This document shows positions 17,235 to 26,387 of a stretch of 64,000 bases of DNA, one piece after another. This stretch comes from Saccharothrix espanaensis DSM 44229 (GTDB taxonomy: Bacteria > Actinomycetota > Actinomycetes > Mycobacteriales > Pseudonocardiaceae): positions 6,076,001 to 6,140,000 of the forward strand of contig NC_019673.1 in assembly GCF_000328705.1 (NCBI RefSeq). The letters are read 5' to 3'. The position numbers were made by a program, and so were the translations under genes. The notes beneath the pieces are model-generated. The model saw nothing but the letters and a program-made list of their open reading frames with translations, searched no databases and was not told the origin of the DNA. Position 1 is the first letter of the stretch. The number at the start of each line of letters is the position of its first letter.

Positions 17235-19937
17235 ATGGCGAGTCCGGGTCAGGCCGTGCACCGCACGATCGTGGTGGTGGACGTGGAGGGGTTCGGTGAC
17301 GCGCGCCGGACGCTGCCCCACCAGGTGGCGACTCGGGCCGGGTTGTACCGGGTGGTCGGCGCGGCGCTGCGTGCGGCGGGGGTGCCGTGGGAGGGCTGCT
17401 ACCACGAGGATCGCGGTGACGGCGTGTTCGTACTGGTCCCGCCCGGGTACGCCAAGGCGCCGCTGGTCGAGGTGATGCCGGTGGCGTTGGCGGCGGCGTT
17501 GCGGGAGCACAACGACGCCGGCCCGACGGCGCAGCACGTCCGGTTGCGGGTGGCGGTGCACGCCGGCGAGGTGGTCTTCGACCGGCACGGTGTCACCTCG
17601 ACCGCGGTCACCACGGCCTTCCGGCTGCTGGACGCGCCGCCGGTGAAGGCGGCGTTGCGACAGTCGCCCGGTCTGGTCGCGTTGGTGGTGTCGCGCTGGG
17701 TGTTCGACGAGGTGGTCCGCCACTCCGCGGTGCTGGACCCGGCGACGTTCCGGCCGGTGCCGGTGGCGGTGAAGGAGGTCCGCGACACCGCCTGGCTCGC
17801 CCTGCCCGACCATCCCCACCCCGCCGACCAGGGCGTGCTCGACCGGCCGGCGGGCCCGGTCGCACCCGACGGCGGTGGCCCGACGCCTCGGCAACTGCCC
17901 GGGGCACCGACACTGTTCGTCGGCCGCGAGAAGTACCTGGCCGACCTGGACCGCGCCCTGACGCCCGGCAACGGCGACCATGCACCGGGGGCGGCGGTGA
18001 TGATCTCGGCGTTGGGCGGCGCGGGCGGGGTCGGCAAGACCTGGCTGGCGCTGCACTGGGCCCACCGCCACACCGACCGGTTCCCCGACGGGCAACTGTT
18101 CGTCGACCTGCGCGGCTTCGGCCCCTCCGGCGACCCGACGGATCCGGCGGTGGCGGTGCGCGGCTTCCTCGACGCCCTCGGCGTCGACCCCGAGCGCATC
18201 CCGACCGACCTCGACGCCCTAGCCGCGCTGTACCGCAGCCTGGTCGCAGGGCGACGGATGCTGATCGTGCTGGACAACGCCGCCACCAGCGACCAGGTCG
18301 TCCCCCTGCTGCCCGGCACAGCCACCTGCACCGTGCTGGTCACCGGCCGCCGCAGACTCGCCTCGCTGATCGACCGGCACGGCGCCCGCCACCTGACCCT
18401 GGACGTCCCGGACCGCGACGAGGCCCGCGCCCTGCTGACCGCGCGCCTGCCCGCCGACCGGGTCGCCGCCGAGAACGACGCCGTCGACGAACTGGTGACG
18501 CTGTGCGGGGCCTACCCGCTGGCCCTGGCGATCACCGCCCGCACCGCCGCCACCCGCCCCGCCATCCCGCTGTCCGAGATCGCCACCGAACTGCGCGAAC
18601 TCGGTCTGGAAGCGCTCGACCACGACTCCGACCCCGCCGCCGGCCTGCCCACCGTGCTCTCCTGGTCCCTGCGCCACCTCACCGAACAGCAGCGCACCAC
18701 GTTCTCGCTGCTGGGCATCGCACCCGGTCCCGACACCACCTCGCCCGCCACCGCCGCCCTCACCGGCCTGCCCCACGGCCCGGCCCGCAGGACGCTGACG
18801 GCGCTGGAGGACGCGTCGCTGATCGAACGGCGACCGGGAGGCCGCTACGCGATGCACGACCTCGTCCGCGCCTACGCCGCCACCACCGCCCACGCCCTGT
18901 CCGACGACGAACGGATGGCCGCCCTGACGCGGGTGACGGACTTCCACCTGCACACCGCCCACGCCGCCGACCGCCTTCTGCGTCCCGACCGCCCGATGCT
19001 GCTGCCCGACCCGCCCGCACCCGGCGTCCATCCGTACCCGTTGTCCGACGCCGCGGCGGCGACCTCCTGGCTGGACGCCGAGCACGCCACCCTCCTCGCC
19101 GCCCAGCACACCGCCGCCCTTCTCGGCCGCCACGACGCCGTATGGCACTTCGCCTGGGCATTGGACACTTTTCACTTCCGGCGAGGGCACCGGCACAACG
19201 CCGTCGCCTCCTGGCGGGCAGCCGTGGACGCCGCCGCCCACCTGCCCACCCCCACCGCCCGCGTCCGCGCCCACCGGCACCTCGGTTACGCCTGTACCCG
19301 GCTGGGCCTGCACCAGGAGGCCACCAGGCACTTGGGCCAAGCACTCGACCTGTCGGTACACCTTCGGGATGTCACCGAGCAGGCGCACACCCACCTGGCG
19401 CTCGCCTTCGCCTGGGGACGACAGGGGGACGATCGGCAGGCGCTGGGTCACGCGCACCGCGCACTCGACCTCCAACGCGTCCTGGACAACCCGGCGGCGG
19501 AAGCCGACGCGCACAACCTGGTGGGTTGGTACGCCGCGCGCCTGGGCCACTTCGACACCGCCCGCGACCACTGCCACGCCGCCCTCATCCTGCACCGAGA
19601 ACGCCACGACCCCGACGGTGAGGCGGCAGCGCTGGACAGTCTCGGGCTGATCGCGCACCGCACCGGCAACCACCACCAGGCCATCGACCACTACCACCAA
19701 GCCCTGACGGTGTTCCGCCCACTCGGCTACACCTACCAGGTCGCGGACACCCTCGACCGGATCGGCCACTCCTACGCGGCTCTCGGACAACGTGAACACG
19801 CCCACGCGGCCTGGCAAGAGGCCCTGGAGTCGTACCGGGAACAAGGGCGCGACACCGAAGCCGACCGCATCCGAGAACAGCTCGACGACCTCGACACCAC
19901 CAACCGCAGTCCGGACGCAGCCGCTGACAGTTCATAG
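17235..19937 (+). CDS. STAND (NB-ARC/TPR) NTPase with cyclase-like N-terminal domain
   Basis: 900 residues. Residues 10-190 resemble a class III nucleotidyl cyclase domain: TIVVVDVEGFG, YHEDRGDGVFVLVP and RLRVAVHAGEV keep both metal-binding Asp positions. The catalytic Asn of the usual VN-AAR motif is replaced (VTTAFRL), so cyclase activity is doubtful. The NB-ARC module starts about 230 (LFVGRE), with Walker A GGAGGVGKT near 261-269 and Walker B RMLIVLDNA near 341. Winged-helix-like sequence follows, then about six TPRs from residue 650 (ARVRAHRHLGYACTRLG, QAIDHYHQALTVFRPLG). The build is AfsR-like without the DNA-binding head. STAND proteins are ligand-gated signalling switches; some act in phage defence. 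Confidence 0.88.
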   Translation: MASPGQAVHRTIVVVDVEGFGDARRTLPHQVATRAGLYRVVGAALRAAGVPWEGCYHEDRGDGVFVLVPPGYAKAPLVEVMPVALAAALREHNDAGPTAQHVRLRVAVHAGEVVFDRHGVTSTAVTTAFRLLDAPPVKAALRQSPGLVALVVSRWVFDEVVRHSAVLDPATFRPVPVAVKEVRDTAWLALPDHPHPADQGVLDRPAGPVAPDGGGPTPRQLPGAPTLFVGREKYLADLDRALTPGNGDHAPGAAVMISALGGAGGVGKTWLALHWAHRHTDRFPDGQLFVDLRGFGPSGDPTDPAVAVRGFLDALGVDPERIPTDLDALAALYRSLVAGRRMLIVLDNAATSDQVVPLLPGTATCTVLVTGRRRLASLIDRHGARHLTLDVPDRDEARALLTARLPADRVAAENDAVDELVTLCGAYPLALAITARTAATRPAIPLSEIATELRELGLEALDHDSDPAAGLPTVLSWSLRHLTEQQRTTFSLLGIAPGPDTTSPATAALTGLPHGPARRTLTALEDASLIERRPGGRYAMHDLVRAYAATTAHALSDDERMAALTRVTDFHLHTAHAADRLLRPDRPMLLPDPPAPGVHPYPLSDAAAATSWLDAEHATLLAAQHTAALLGRHDAVWHFAWALDTFHFRRGHRHNAVASWRAAVDAAAHLPTPTARVRAHRHLGYACTRLGLHQEATRHLGQALDLSVHLRDVTEQAHTHLALAFAWGRQGDDRQALGHAHRALDLQRVLDNPAAEADAHNLVGWYAARLGHFDTARDHCHAALILHRERHDPDGEAAALDSLGLIAHRTGNHHQAIDHYHQALTVFRPLGYTYQVADTLDRIGHSYAALGQREHAHAAWQEALESYREQGRDTEADRIREQLDDLDTTNRSPDAAADSS

Positions 19938-21076
19938 GCGGGCATCAGGGCGAAAAACGACTGCTCACTCCGTGCCCACTGGGTCCGCGGATCTCCCCGA
20001 GATCACCACCAGCCTTGGCTCACGAAACGTCGATGACACGCCAGACGCTCCGACTCGGGCAGTCGCGACCCCGCTCCGGTGCGCGCGGCCAGGCGCGGGG
20101 TTGTCCACTGGCCGCGCCGGGCCGGCTGCGTGGGAGCTGCCACCGGTGTCCGGCGACCGTCCCGGACCTGGACCCGGGTTCTGACGAGCCGGTACGTCAC
20201 CACCGGCCCACCACCGAGGGCAGGAACGTTTCGAAGATCACCGCCCGGGACCGGCCCGCCGGATCCGGGCGCCGTCCACCAGGACCGGCGGGTAGCCGGC
20301 GTCGAGGGCGACCAGCAGGTCCCCGTCGTCGTCGGCGACGGGGACGGGGACGGGGACGGCGGTGTCCAGCGCGCCGGCGACCGCGCCGGCCCGGCCGCCG
20401 AGCTGTTCGACACCGCTCGCCTCACCACCGAAACCGTCGAGTTCGCCGCGGTGGGCTCAGCGTCGACGTCCTCGGCGGGCACCTCGCCGGCGCGGGCTTC
20501 ACCGACGCGTTGCGGGTCGCGGTCGTGGCGCTGGGGAGTTGTGGCGTCGCCGCGGCCCGGGGCAAACGGTTGCTGCGGCGTGCCGGCGCGCCGTAAACAC
20601 CGGAACTGAACGACGACCACCGGCCAACCATGCGGGAGTTTCCCTCTTTCGAGTGCCCGGCGTTATACCGGCCAGCGGTCTGGACCATTCGGCAAAAGGG
20701 TGACGACTGCCGTCGAATTTTCCGTTCAACCGCCCGGACAGCCACCTGAAGTGTGCTTCCCGGATCCGCCGACGCCCGGTACGCCCGCACCGGGTGTCGG
20801 CGTCGGCGGAATCCGGCGGGAATCCACCCGAAACCGGACCAGCGGCTACGTGACCACCGTTCACGTGCCAGTCCGACCCGGTGATTCACCACCGGAAAGA
20901 TCACTCCGCAATCATGCGAATTCACCCGTTCACCCCGATCGGCCGATTGAAATACCCACCACCCGACGTGAGGATGGTCCACGCGAGGGGACACCACTGC
21001 CTATCCGGATCAACGGGTGGGCACCTTTCGACCGCTCATACGGACTCCGCACCGTTGAGGATCCAGGGGGACTCCG
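19938..21076. other. 1.1-kb region without a supported gene
   Basis: Several open frames overlap on both strands but none has a start with a binding site or a family motif. Minus-strand DDDGDLLVALDAGYPPVLVDG (about 20250-20330) and plus-strand VDVLGGHLAGAGFTDALRVAVVAL (about 20460-20530) look like pieces of broken genes. An imperfect hairpin spans about 20758-20815. ACGTGA (20848-20853) and TCACGT (20861-20866) form a palindrome with a 7-base spacer, a possible operator upstream of the LuxR-type gene. Confidence 0.4.
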
Positions 21077-21316
21077 ATGTCACACGCGGCAAGATTGTCC
21101 TCGCGCGAACGCGAGGTGCTCGACCTCTACGCGACCGGGCTCACCTATCTGCAAATCGCCCGCCGCCTGGGGATAACGGCCAGCACGGTGGACACCTACC
21201 TGCGGCGCATTCGGGAGAAGAGTGGCATGATCACCGGAGCCGATCTGGTCCGGCTGGCCCTGTCATTGCGTTCGCGGGAATCCGGCACCGGATTCGACCC
21301 CGGTCTCCCGGGCTGA
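21077..21316 (+). CDS. Stand-alone LuxR-type HTH protein
   Basis: 79 residues, almost entirely a LuxR/GerE helix-turn-helix: LSSREREVLDLYATGLTYLQIARRLGITASTVDTYLRRI, then ADLVRLAL. AGGGGGA precedes the ATG. There is no receiver or ligand domain, as in small GerE-like regulators that act by themselves or through partner proteins. It ends just before a strong bidirectional terminator and is convergent with the lipoprotein at 21371. Confidence 0.88.
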   Translation: MSHAARLSSREREVLDLYATGLTYLQIARRLGITASTVDTYLRRIREKSGMITGADLVRLALSLRSRESGTGFDPGLPG

Positions 21317-21323
21317 ACGACGT

Positions 21324-21360
21324 GCGGCGGTGCGGTCCGGGATCCGGACCGCACCGCCGC
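21324..21360. terminator. Bidirectional terminator hairpin
   Basis: A perfect inverted repeat with 17-base arms (21324-21340 and 21344-21360) and a GAT loop lies between two convergent genes, 8 bases after one stop and 11 before the other. Such a long GC-rich stem is typical of actinomycete termination. Confidence 0.85.
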
Positions 21361-21370
21361 GCCGAGGGGT

Positions 21371-22237
21371 TCACCTGGGCACGTGTCGGGCGGCTCGCAG
21401 CCGGGCCGCGTTGGCGTCCTTGGCCTTGGCGAACGCGTCCGGGTCCTTCTCGATGCGGGCGCGCTGGTAGGCCGACTCGACGGTGAACCACACGCCCACC
21501 AGGTTGGTCCTGACCTTGCAGTCGATGTCGGTCGCGGCCGTCGCGAGCTGCGTGGGCGTCACGTCGCCGATGAACGCCGGATCGCCCGCGACCGCGAGCG
21601 GGTCGGCGTAGTGGTGGCCGGCCTCCGCCATGCACGCGGACCACGCCGCGACGGCCGCGCGGACCCGGCTGTCCTGCCGGCCCGCCTCGAACGACTCGAA
21701 CTGGAGCCGCTGCCCGAGCTGCGGGTCCGCGCCGGCGGGCAGGTCGCGGTCGAGCACGCGGTCCGCGTCGCCCGCACACCCGCCCTCGGGCACGGCCTGG
21801 CCCGCCAGCACCGACTGCCCCTGCCCGGTCAGCGCGTTCTGCCCGGTCGCGTCGAGCTCCGGTTTGACCGGCGCCGGGCGCAGCGCCGGGTCCCGGGGAC
21901 CCATCCCGTACCCGTGGAGCTCAGCCAGGCCGGCGTCGGTGATCCCGTAGCGGCGCTCGGTGAGGCTGCGCGGGCCGAACGGCTGCGCGACCGGCAACGG
22001 CACGGTGTACTCCACGCCGAACCGGCGCAGGCACGCGGTGATCAGCAGGACCCTGGCGGCGGCGATCTCCACCCCCTGCTCGTCGGTCACCAGGTAGTCC
22101 TCGACCGGCAGCCGCAATTCCGCACCCGGCGCCACCGTGGGCACCGGGCCGATTTCGGGTTCGGTGCCGCGGGCCGGCGCGGAACACGCCGCGAGCGCCA
22201 CGACGCACCAGACGAGAAGAACGCGGAATGAGCGCAT
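21371..22237 (-). CDS. Lipoprotein of unknown function
   Basis: 288 residues from the ATG at 22237 (CTGGAGG upstream). The lipoprotein signal ends in ALAAC (Cys near residue 18). The mature part has conserved-looking Cys (ITACLRRFG, WSACMAEAG, DIDCKVRTN) and a YGITD..AELHGYG segment. Helical, charged C-terminal residues (AYQRARIEKDPDAFAKAKDANAARLRAAR) follow. This pattern, a lipoprotein with spaced Cys and a YADPL motif, is common in actinomycetes next to MacB-type efflux operons and sensor kinases. The molecular role is unknown. Confidence 0.75.
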   Translation of the reverse strand: MRSFRVLLVWCVVALAACSAPARGTEPEIGPVPTVAPGAELRLPVEDYLVTDEQGVEIAAARVLLITACLRRFGVEYTVPLPVAQPFGPRSLTERRYGITDAGLAELHGYGMGPRDPALRPAPVKPELDATGQNALTGQGQSVLAGQAVPEGGCAGDADRVLDRDLPAGADPQLGQRLQFESFEAGRQDSRVRAAVAAWSACMAEAGHHYADPLAVAGDPAFIGDVTPTQLATAATDIDCKVRTNLVGVWFTVESAYQRARIEKDPDAFAKAKDANAARLRAARHVPR

Positions 22238-22334
22238 GGCAGAGCCTCCAGCGGGTGTGCGCCATTTCGACCACGGGTGAAGCCGGCCCGACCGCGAACA
22301 CCGGCCGGACCGACATCGGGTCACGCTCGACGAA

Positions 22335-22730
22335 TCAGCAACTGCTCGACGAGTAGTAGGCCGACGAGATGGTGTTCTTGTAGGTGGCCGAGGCGTTGCC
22401 CACGTACCCCGGCGACAGGCAGCCGTGCGAACCGGTGTAGCCCGCGCCGGTGAACACGTGCCACCAGAACGAGTCGCGGTTCCGGTAGGACTCGGTGTTG
22501 TTGTCCGCCGAGACGCCCGTCCCCGGGAAGTTGTCGTCGGCGAAGTTCGAGTCCGAGACGTACAGGTCGAACACCCAGCCGCTTTGGCCGGTGAGGTAGT
22601 ACAGGCCGAACTCGCCGGACTCCAGCGAGCCGTTCTTCCCGGCCGCGCCCGCCGGGCCGGCGGCCATGGTCAATCCGAGCACCGCGGCGAGCACCGCGCC
22701 GAGCAGAGTGGACTTTCTCGCGAATCCCAT
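22335..22730 (-). CDS. Secreted small protein, peptidase inhibitor I36-like
   Basis: 131 residues with a GAGGGGAA binding site and a signal peptide (ARKSTLLGAVLAAVLGLTMAAGPAGA). The mature part (about 100 residues) reads GEFGLYYLTGQSGWVFDLYVSDSNFADDNFPGTG and NTISSAYYSSSSC, similar in length and layout to the beta/gamma-crystallin-like I36 (SMI) secreted family. Those proteins are small, disulphide-stabilised and bind proteases or metals. The assignment is by pattern only, and no inhibitory loop can be defined. Confidence 0.55.
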   Translation of the reverse strand: MGFARKSTLLGAVLAAVLGLTMAAGPAGAAGKNGSLESGEFGLYYLTGQSGWVFDLYVSDSNFADDNFPGTGVSADNNTESYRNRDSFWWHVFTGAGYTGSHGCLSPGYVGNASATYKNTISSAYYSSSSC

Positions 22731-22841
22731 GGGTTCCCCTCGAATCCGATGAACCGGAACACCACGATGGTCGCCCCGCGAGCCCGCACCCGAGTAGTCG
22801 CGAGGGTTCGGTTCTTGACGTCCCCTCGCACACCTGCTAGG

Positions 22842-23996
22842 TCACCCGGCCGTGCTGCGGGGCAGGAGCACCCGCACCACCAACCCCCCTCCGTCCCGTG
22901 GCTCGGCCTCCACCCGGCCGCCGTGCGCGTGCACCACGGACCGCACGATCGACAGCCCCAGCCCGCTCCCGCCCACCGAGCCGACCCGGTTCGCGGCACG
23001 CTGGAACGGCTCGAACAGCCGGGCCACGGCCGGGTGCGGCACCACCGGCCCGGTGTTGGCCACCGACAGCTCCGCCTCCTCCCCCACCGGGGCCACCAGC
23101 ACCCGCACCCAGCCGCCGGACACGTTGTGCCGCACGGCGTTGACCACGAGGTTGTGCGCCAACCGGTCGAGCAGCGTCCGGTCGCCGCGCACCGCCGCCG
23201 GCCCCCCGTCCACCGACACCGCCACCCCGAGGCGCTGCGCCTCGTGCCGGGTGAGGTCCACCGCGGCGGCGGCGGCCTCCGCGAGGTCGACGTCCTCGGG
23301 CGCGGCGATCTCGTGCTGCGACTGGGCCAGCGTCAGCAGGCCGTCCACCAGCGACTCGTGGCGGGCGTTGACCACCAGCAACGTCTCCCCCAGTTCCCGC
23401 AGCTCGACGGGCGCGTTCGGCCGGTTCATCGCCACCTCCAGCAACGTCCGGTTGATCGCCAGCGGTGTCTTGAGCTCGTGCGAGGCGTTGCCGACGAACT
23501 GGCGCTGGCCCGCGAACGCCGCGTCCAGGCGGGACAGCATGTCGTCGACCGTGTCGGCGAGCTCGCGCCACTCGTCGCGCGGCCCCCCGAACGCGATCCG
23601 CTCGTGCAGGTTGCGGTCCGCCACCCGGCGCGCGGTCGTCGTGATCCGGTGGATGGGGCGCAGCACGCGCCCGGCCGCGAACCACCCCGCCACCAGCGCG
23701 GCCAGGACGACGCCGCCCAGGCCGAGCAGGCCGCGCTCGACCAGCGGGTCCAACGTCCGCGCCCGCAGTTCGTCGCGCACCTGCCGCTCGGCGGCGGCCT
23801 GGCGGCTCTTGAGCTGCTCGGCCGCCTCGGCGGACGCGGGCTCCGACGCGAGCACCGGCACCTCGATCCGCTGGGTCGCGGTGCCCCGGTCGACCACCAG
23901 GCAGGCGATCGCGAGCACGCAGCCGCCGGCGAGCAGCGCGACCAGCCCGTGCAGCAGGGCGAGCCGGGTGCGCACGGTCCACCTCGGCCCGGTCAT
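22842..23996 (-). CDS. OmpR-partner sensor histidine kinase
   Basis: 384 residues from the ATG at 23996, which overlaps the regulator stop by four bases. It has two membrane segments (residues about 12-35 and 85-110) flanking a short extracytoplasmic loop. A HAMP domain follows (RPIHRITTTARRVADRNLHERI), then the H box QFVGNASHELKTPLAINRTLLE (His near 173). The N box (LLDRLAHNLVVNAVRHN) and the G boxes (GSGLGLSIVRSVV) complete the ATPase. It faces a MacB-like efflux operon and probably senses an envelope-active compound. Confidence 0.93.
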   Translation of the reverse strand: MTGPRWTVRTRLALLHGLVALLAGGCVLAIACLVVDRGTATQRIEVPVLASEPASAEAAEQLKSRQAAAERQVRDELRARTLDPLVERGLLGLGGVVLAALVAGWFAAGRVLRPIHRITTTARRVADRNLHERIAFGGPRDEWRELADTVDDMLSRLDAAFAGQRQFVGNASHELKTPLAINRTLLEVAMNRPNAPVELRELGETLLVVNARHESLVDGLLTLAQSQHEIAAPEDVDLAEAAAAAVDLTRHEAQRLGVAVSVDGGPAAVRGDRTLLDRLAHNLVVNAVRHNVSGGWVRVLVAPVGEEAELSVANTGPVVPHPAVARLFEPFQRAANRVGSVGGSGLGLSIVRSVVHAHGGRVEAEPRDGGGLVVRVLLPRSTAG

Positions 23997-24649
23997 GGGA
24001 TCCGGTAGCCGACGCCGAGCACGGTCTCCACCACCACCGGCGGGCCGAGCTTGCGGCGCAGCGTCATCACCGTGACGCGCAGGACGTTGGTGAACGGGTC
24101 GATGTGCTCGTCCCAGGCCCGTTCCAGGAGCTGCTCGGAGGTGACGACCGCGCCCTCGGCCCGCAGCAGCTCCTCCAGGATCGCGAACTCCTTGCGGGAC
24201 ACCGGAACGCGCCGGTCGTCGCGGAACACCTCCCGGCGGGCCGGGTCCAGCTCGACGCCCGCGCGGCGCAGGGTCGGCGGCGCGGCGGGGCGCGCGCGGC
24301 GACCCAGCGCCCGCACCCGGGCCACGAACTCCGCGAACGCGAACGGTTTGGGCAGGTAGTCGTCCGCACCGAGGGAGAGCCCGGCGACCCGGTCGCCGAC
24401 CCGGCCGGCGGCGGTGAGCATCAGCACCCTGGTCAGCGCGCCGGACTCGACCACCCGCCGGCACACCTCGTCGCCGGGCACGTGCGGCAGGTCCCGGTCC
24501 AGGACGAGCACGTCGTAGTCGTTGACGGCCAACCGGTCGAGCGCCGCCGCGCCGTCGTAGACCACGTCCACGGCGACGGCCTCCTGTCGCAGCCCTTCGG
24601 CGACGGCGTCCGCGAGCAGCACTTCGTCCTCCACGACGAGTACGCGCAT
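23993..24649 (-). CDS. OmpR/PhoB-family response regulator
   Basis: 218 residues from the ATG at 24649, with AGGAGG 8 bases upstream. The receiver domain has VVEDEVLLADAV, the phospho-Asp in VLVLDRDLP (residue about 51) and the Lys in YLPKPFAF. A winged-helix DNA-binding domain occupies residues 125-215 (SRKEFAILEELLRAEG, LRVTVMTLRRKLG, VLGVGYRIP). It is coupled to the kinase and divergent from the lipoprotein-efflux operon at 24775. The 125-base gap carries 11-base-spaced direct repeats of the type bound by this family. Confidence 0.95.
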   Translation of the reverse strand: MRVLVVEDEVLLADAVAEGLRQEAVAVDVVYDGAAALDRLAVNDYDVLVLDRDLPHVPGDEVCRRVVESGALTRVLMLTAAGRVGDRVAGLSLGADDYLPKPFAFAEFVARVRALGRRARPAAPPTLRRAGVELDPARREVFRDDRRVPVSRKEFAILEELLRAEGAVVTSEQLLERAWDEHIDPFTNVLRVTVMTLRRKLGPPVVVETVLGVGYRIP

Positions 24650-24686
24650 GTCGGGCACCTCCTGGCGCCTATCGTGACCGGAAGGC

Positions 24687-24744
24687 CATAAAACACCCAT
24701 AAGCGAGCCGCTAATGCGCTCCTTACGGCAATTCCGCTGCAATT
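24687..24744. promoter_or_regulatory. Tandem direct repeats, likely OmpR-family operator
   Basis: CATAA occurs at 24687 and 24698, and GCAATT at 24728 and 24739. Both pairs are spaced exactly 11 bases apart, one helical turn, the spacing OmpR/PhoB-type dimers recognise. They lie between the divergent response regulator and the efflux operon. The two pairs differ in sequence, so only one may be the true site. Confidence 0.5.
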
Positions 24745-24774
24745 TCCCCCATCCGATGCACAAGGGGAGGGCAA

Positions 24775-25302
24775 ATGTGCGGAACACGCTCGTTGACCGC
24801 GGTGCTCGTGGCGGTCTTGCTGGCCGGGTGCGCGGCGTCGCCCGAAGCGCCGAGCGTCGTCTCGGTGGGCAGCGGCTCCGCGTCCGCCGCCGCCGGGTCG
24901 GGGAACGCGGCGCAGGTCGTCGCGTACCGGGACTGCCTGGTGGCGAACGGGGCCGTGCTGGTCGACCACCCGACCGAGGAGGGGCTGCCGCAGATCGACA
25001 AGGAGCGCACGCCGGTGGACGTCGCGTCGACCGCCGCCGAGCGGTGCCGGGCCTTCGTTCCCTCGGGCGGGGAGGTGGCGAAACCCGATCCCAAGCTCAT
25101 CGAGGCGCGCCAGCGGTACGCGGCGTGCCTGCGGCAGAACGGGATCCCGGACTACCCGGACCCAGACCCTCAGACCGGCGACCCGCGCATCGGCGACGAC
25201 CTGGCGGGCAGGCTCAAGGAAGACCCGAAACTGCCCGCCGCCGAGGCCGCGTGCCACGACATCCTGACCGGGGCGGGCGACAAGGGCACGGTGGGCGGAT
25301 GA
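24775..25302 (+). CDS. Lipoprotein leading an efflux operon
   Basis: 175 residues with AAGGGGAGGG upstream and a lipobox LLAGC (Cys at residue 19). The mature protein contains spaced Cys pairs (YRDCLVANGA, AERCRAFVP, YAACLRQNGIPDYPDPDP, EAACHDIL). The YA-CLR-NGIPDYPDP segment is a recurring motif of actinobacterial lipoproteins found beside MacB-type transporters. Its stop overlaps the next start, so it is translated with the fusion protein and ABC genes. It probably works outside the membrane with that system. Confidence 0.8.
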   Translation: MCGTRSLTAVLVAVLLAGCAASPEAPSVVSVGSGSASAAAGSGNAAQVVAYRDCLVANGAVLVDHPTEEGLPQIDKERTPVDVASTAAERCRAFVPSGGEVAKPDPKLIEARQRYAACLRQNGIPDYPDPDPQTGDPRIGDDLAGRLKEDPKLPAAEAACHDILTGAGDKGTVGG

Positions 25303-26387
25303 CCTCACGGCGCCGTCGCGTGCTCCGGGCGGTGGCCGCGCTCCTCGTGGTGGCGGGCGCGGGTGCGGCGGTCCCGCTGTGGTCGAGGTGGACGACGACC
25401 GCCGCACCGCCGCCCGCGCCCGCCCCCGGCGTCACCGCGCCGGTCACCAGGGCCACCCTCGCCGAGACCACCGCCGTGGACGGTGAGCTCGGGTATGGCC
25501 CGGCGGTGCCGCTGACGTCCAAGGCCGCCGGCACGGTGACGTGGCTGCCGGAGGTGGGCGCGGTGTTGACGCGCGGGGACGTCCTGTTGCGAGCCGACGA
25601 GAAGCCGGTCGTGGTGCTGCTCGGGCCGCTGCCGATGTACCGGTCGCTGGCGCGGGACTCGACCGGCCGCGACGTGCGCCAGTTCGAGGAGAACCTGCGT
25701 GCGCTGGGGTACGTCGGGTTCACCGTGGACGAGAAGTACACCGAGGCCACGGCGAACGCCGTGAAGCGGTGGCAGCGCGCGCTGCGGGTCGAGGACACCG
25801 GCGAGATCGACCCGGGCGGCGTGGTCTACGTGCCGGAACCGGTGCGCGTGTCGTCCCGCGCGGTCCGGATCGGCGGGAGCGCGTCGGGCGAGGTCCTCTC
25901 GCACACGCCCGACGTCAAGGTGGTCACGGTCGACGCGCGGGCGAAGGACGTCGCGTGGGCGGTGGTCGGGGCCGGGGTGTCGGTCGCGCTGCCCGGTGGC
26001 GCGCAGGTCCCCGGTGTGGTCGCCGCCGTCGGCACGGAACTCAGCACGGGCACGGGCACCGGCACCGGCCAGCCGGGAGGCAACCCGACGGGTCAGTCGA
26101 CGAACGCGACGGTGCCGGTCACGATCACCGTCGCCGACCAGAACGCGGTGGCCTCGATGACCAAGGCCCCGGTGCAGGTGCGCTACACCGCGCGGGCGCG
26201 GCCGGACGTGCTGACCGTCCCGGTGCCCGCGCTCCTCGCGCCGGTCGAGGGCGGCTACGCCGTCGAGGTCGTCGACGGCGACGCCACCAGGGTGGTGGCG
26301 GTGGAGACCGGCCTGTTCGCCGACGGCCGGGTCGAGGTGCGCGGCCCGGGGCTCGTCGAGGGCATGACCGTGCGGGTGCCGGGATGA
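25299..26387 (+). CDS. Periplasmic adaptor (membrane fusion-like) protein with peptidoglycan-binding domain
   Basis: 362 residues. An N-terminal anchor (RRVLRAVAALLVVAGAGAAVPLW) precedes a lipoyl/barrel region (residues about 45-110: VDGELGYGPAVPLTSKAAGTVTWLPEVGAVLTRGD). A PG_binding_1 domain is at about 125-185 (VRQFEENLRALGYVGFTVDEKYTEATANAVKRWQ, broken here as one motif region). A beta-rich C-terminal part has a GTGTGTGQPGGNPTGQ linker. This is the standard adaptor of Gram-positive MacB-like efflux pumps. It overlaps both neighbours (ATGA). Confidence 0.85.
   Translation: MTSRRRRVLRAVAALLVVAGAGAAVPLWSRWTTTAAPPPAPAPGVTAPVTRATLAETTAVDGELGYGPAVPLTSKAAGTVTWLPEVGAVLTRGDVLLRADEKPVVVLLGPLPMYRSLARDSTGRDVRQFEENLRALGYVGFTVDEKYTEATANAVKRWQRALRVEDTGEIDPGGVVYVPEPVRVSSRAVRIGGSASGEVLSHTPDVKVVTVDARAKDVAWAVVGAGVSVALPGGAQVPGVVAAVGTELSTGTGTGTGQPGGNPTGQSTNATVPVTITVADQNAVASMTKAPVQVRYTARARPDVLTVPVPALLAPVEGGYAVEVVDGDATRVVAVETGLFADGRVEVRGPGLVEGMTVRVPG

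Noticed and set aside
18219..19844. 541-codon minus-strand frame opposite the STAND NTPase
   Set aside because: It is Gly/Val/Gln-rich with no motif and is antisense to an NB-ARC/TPR protein.
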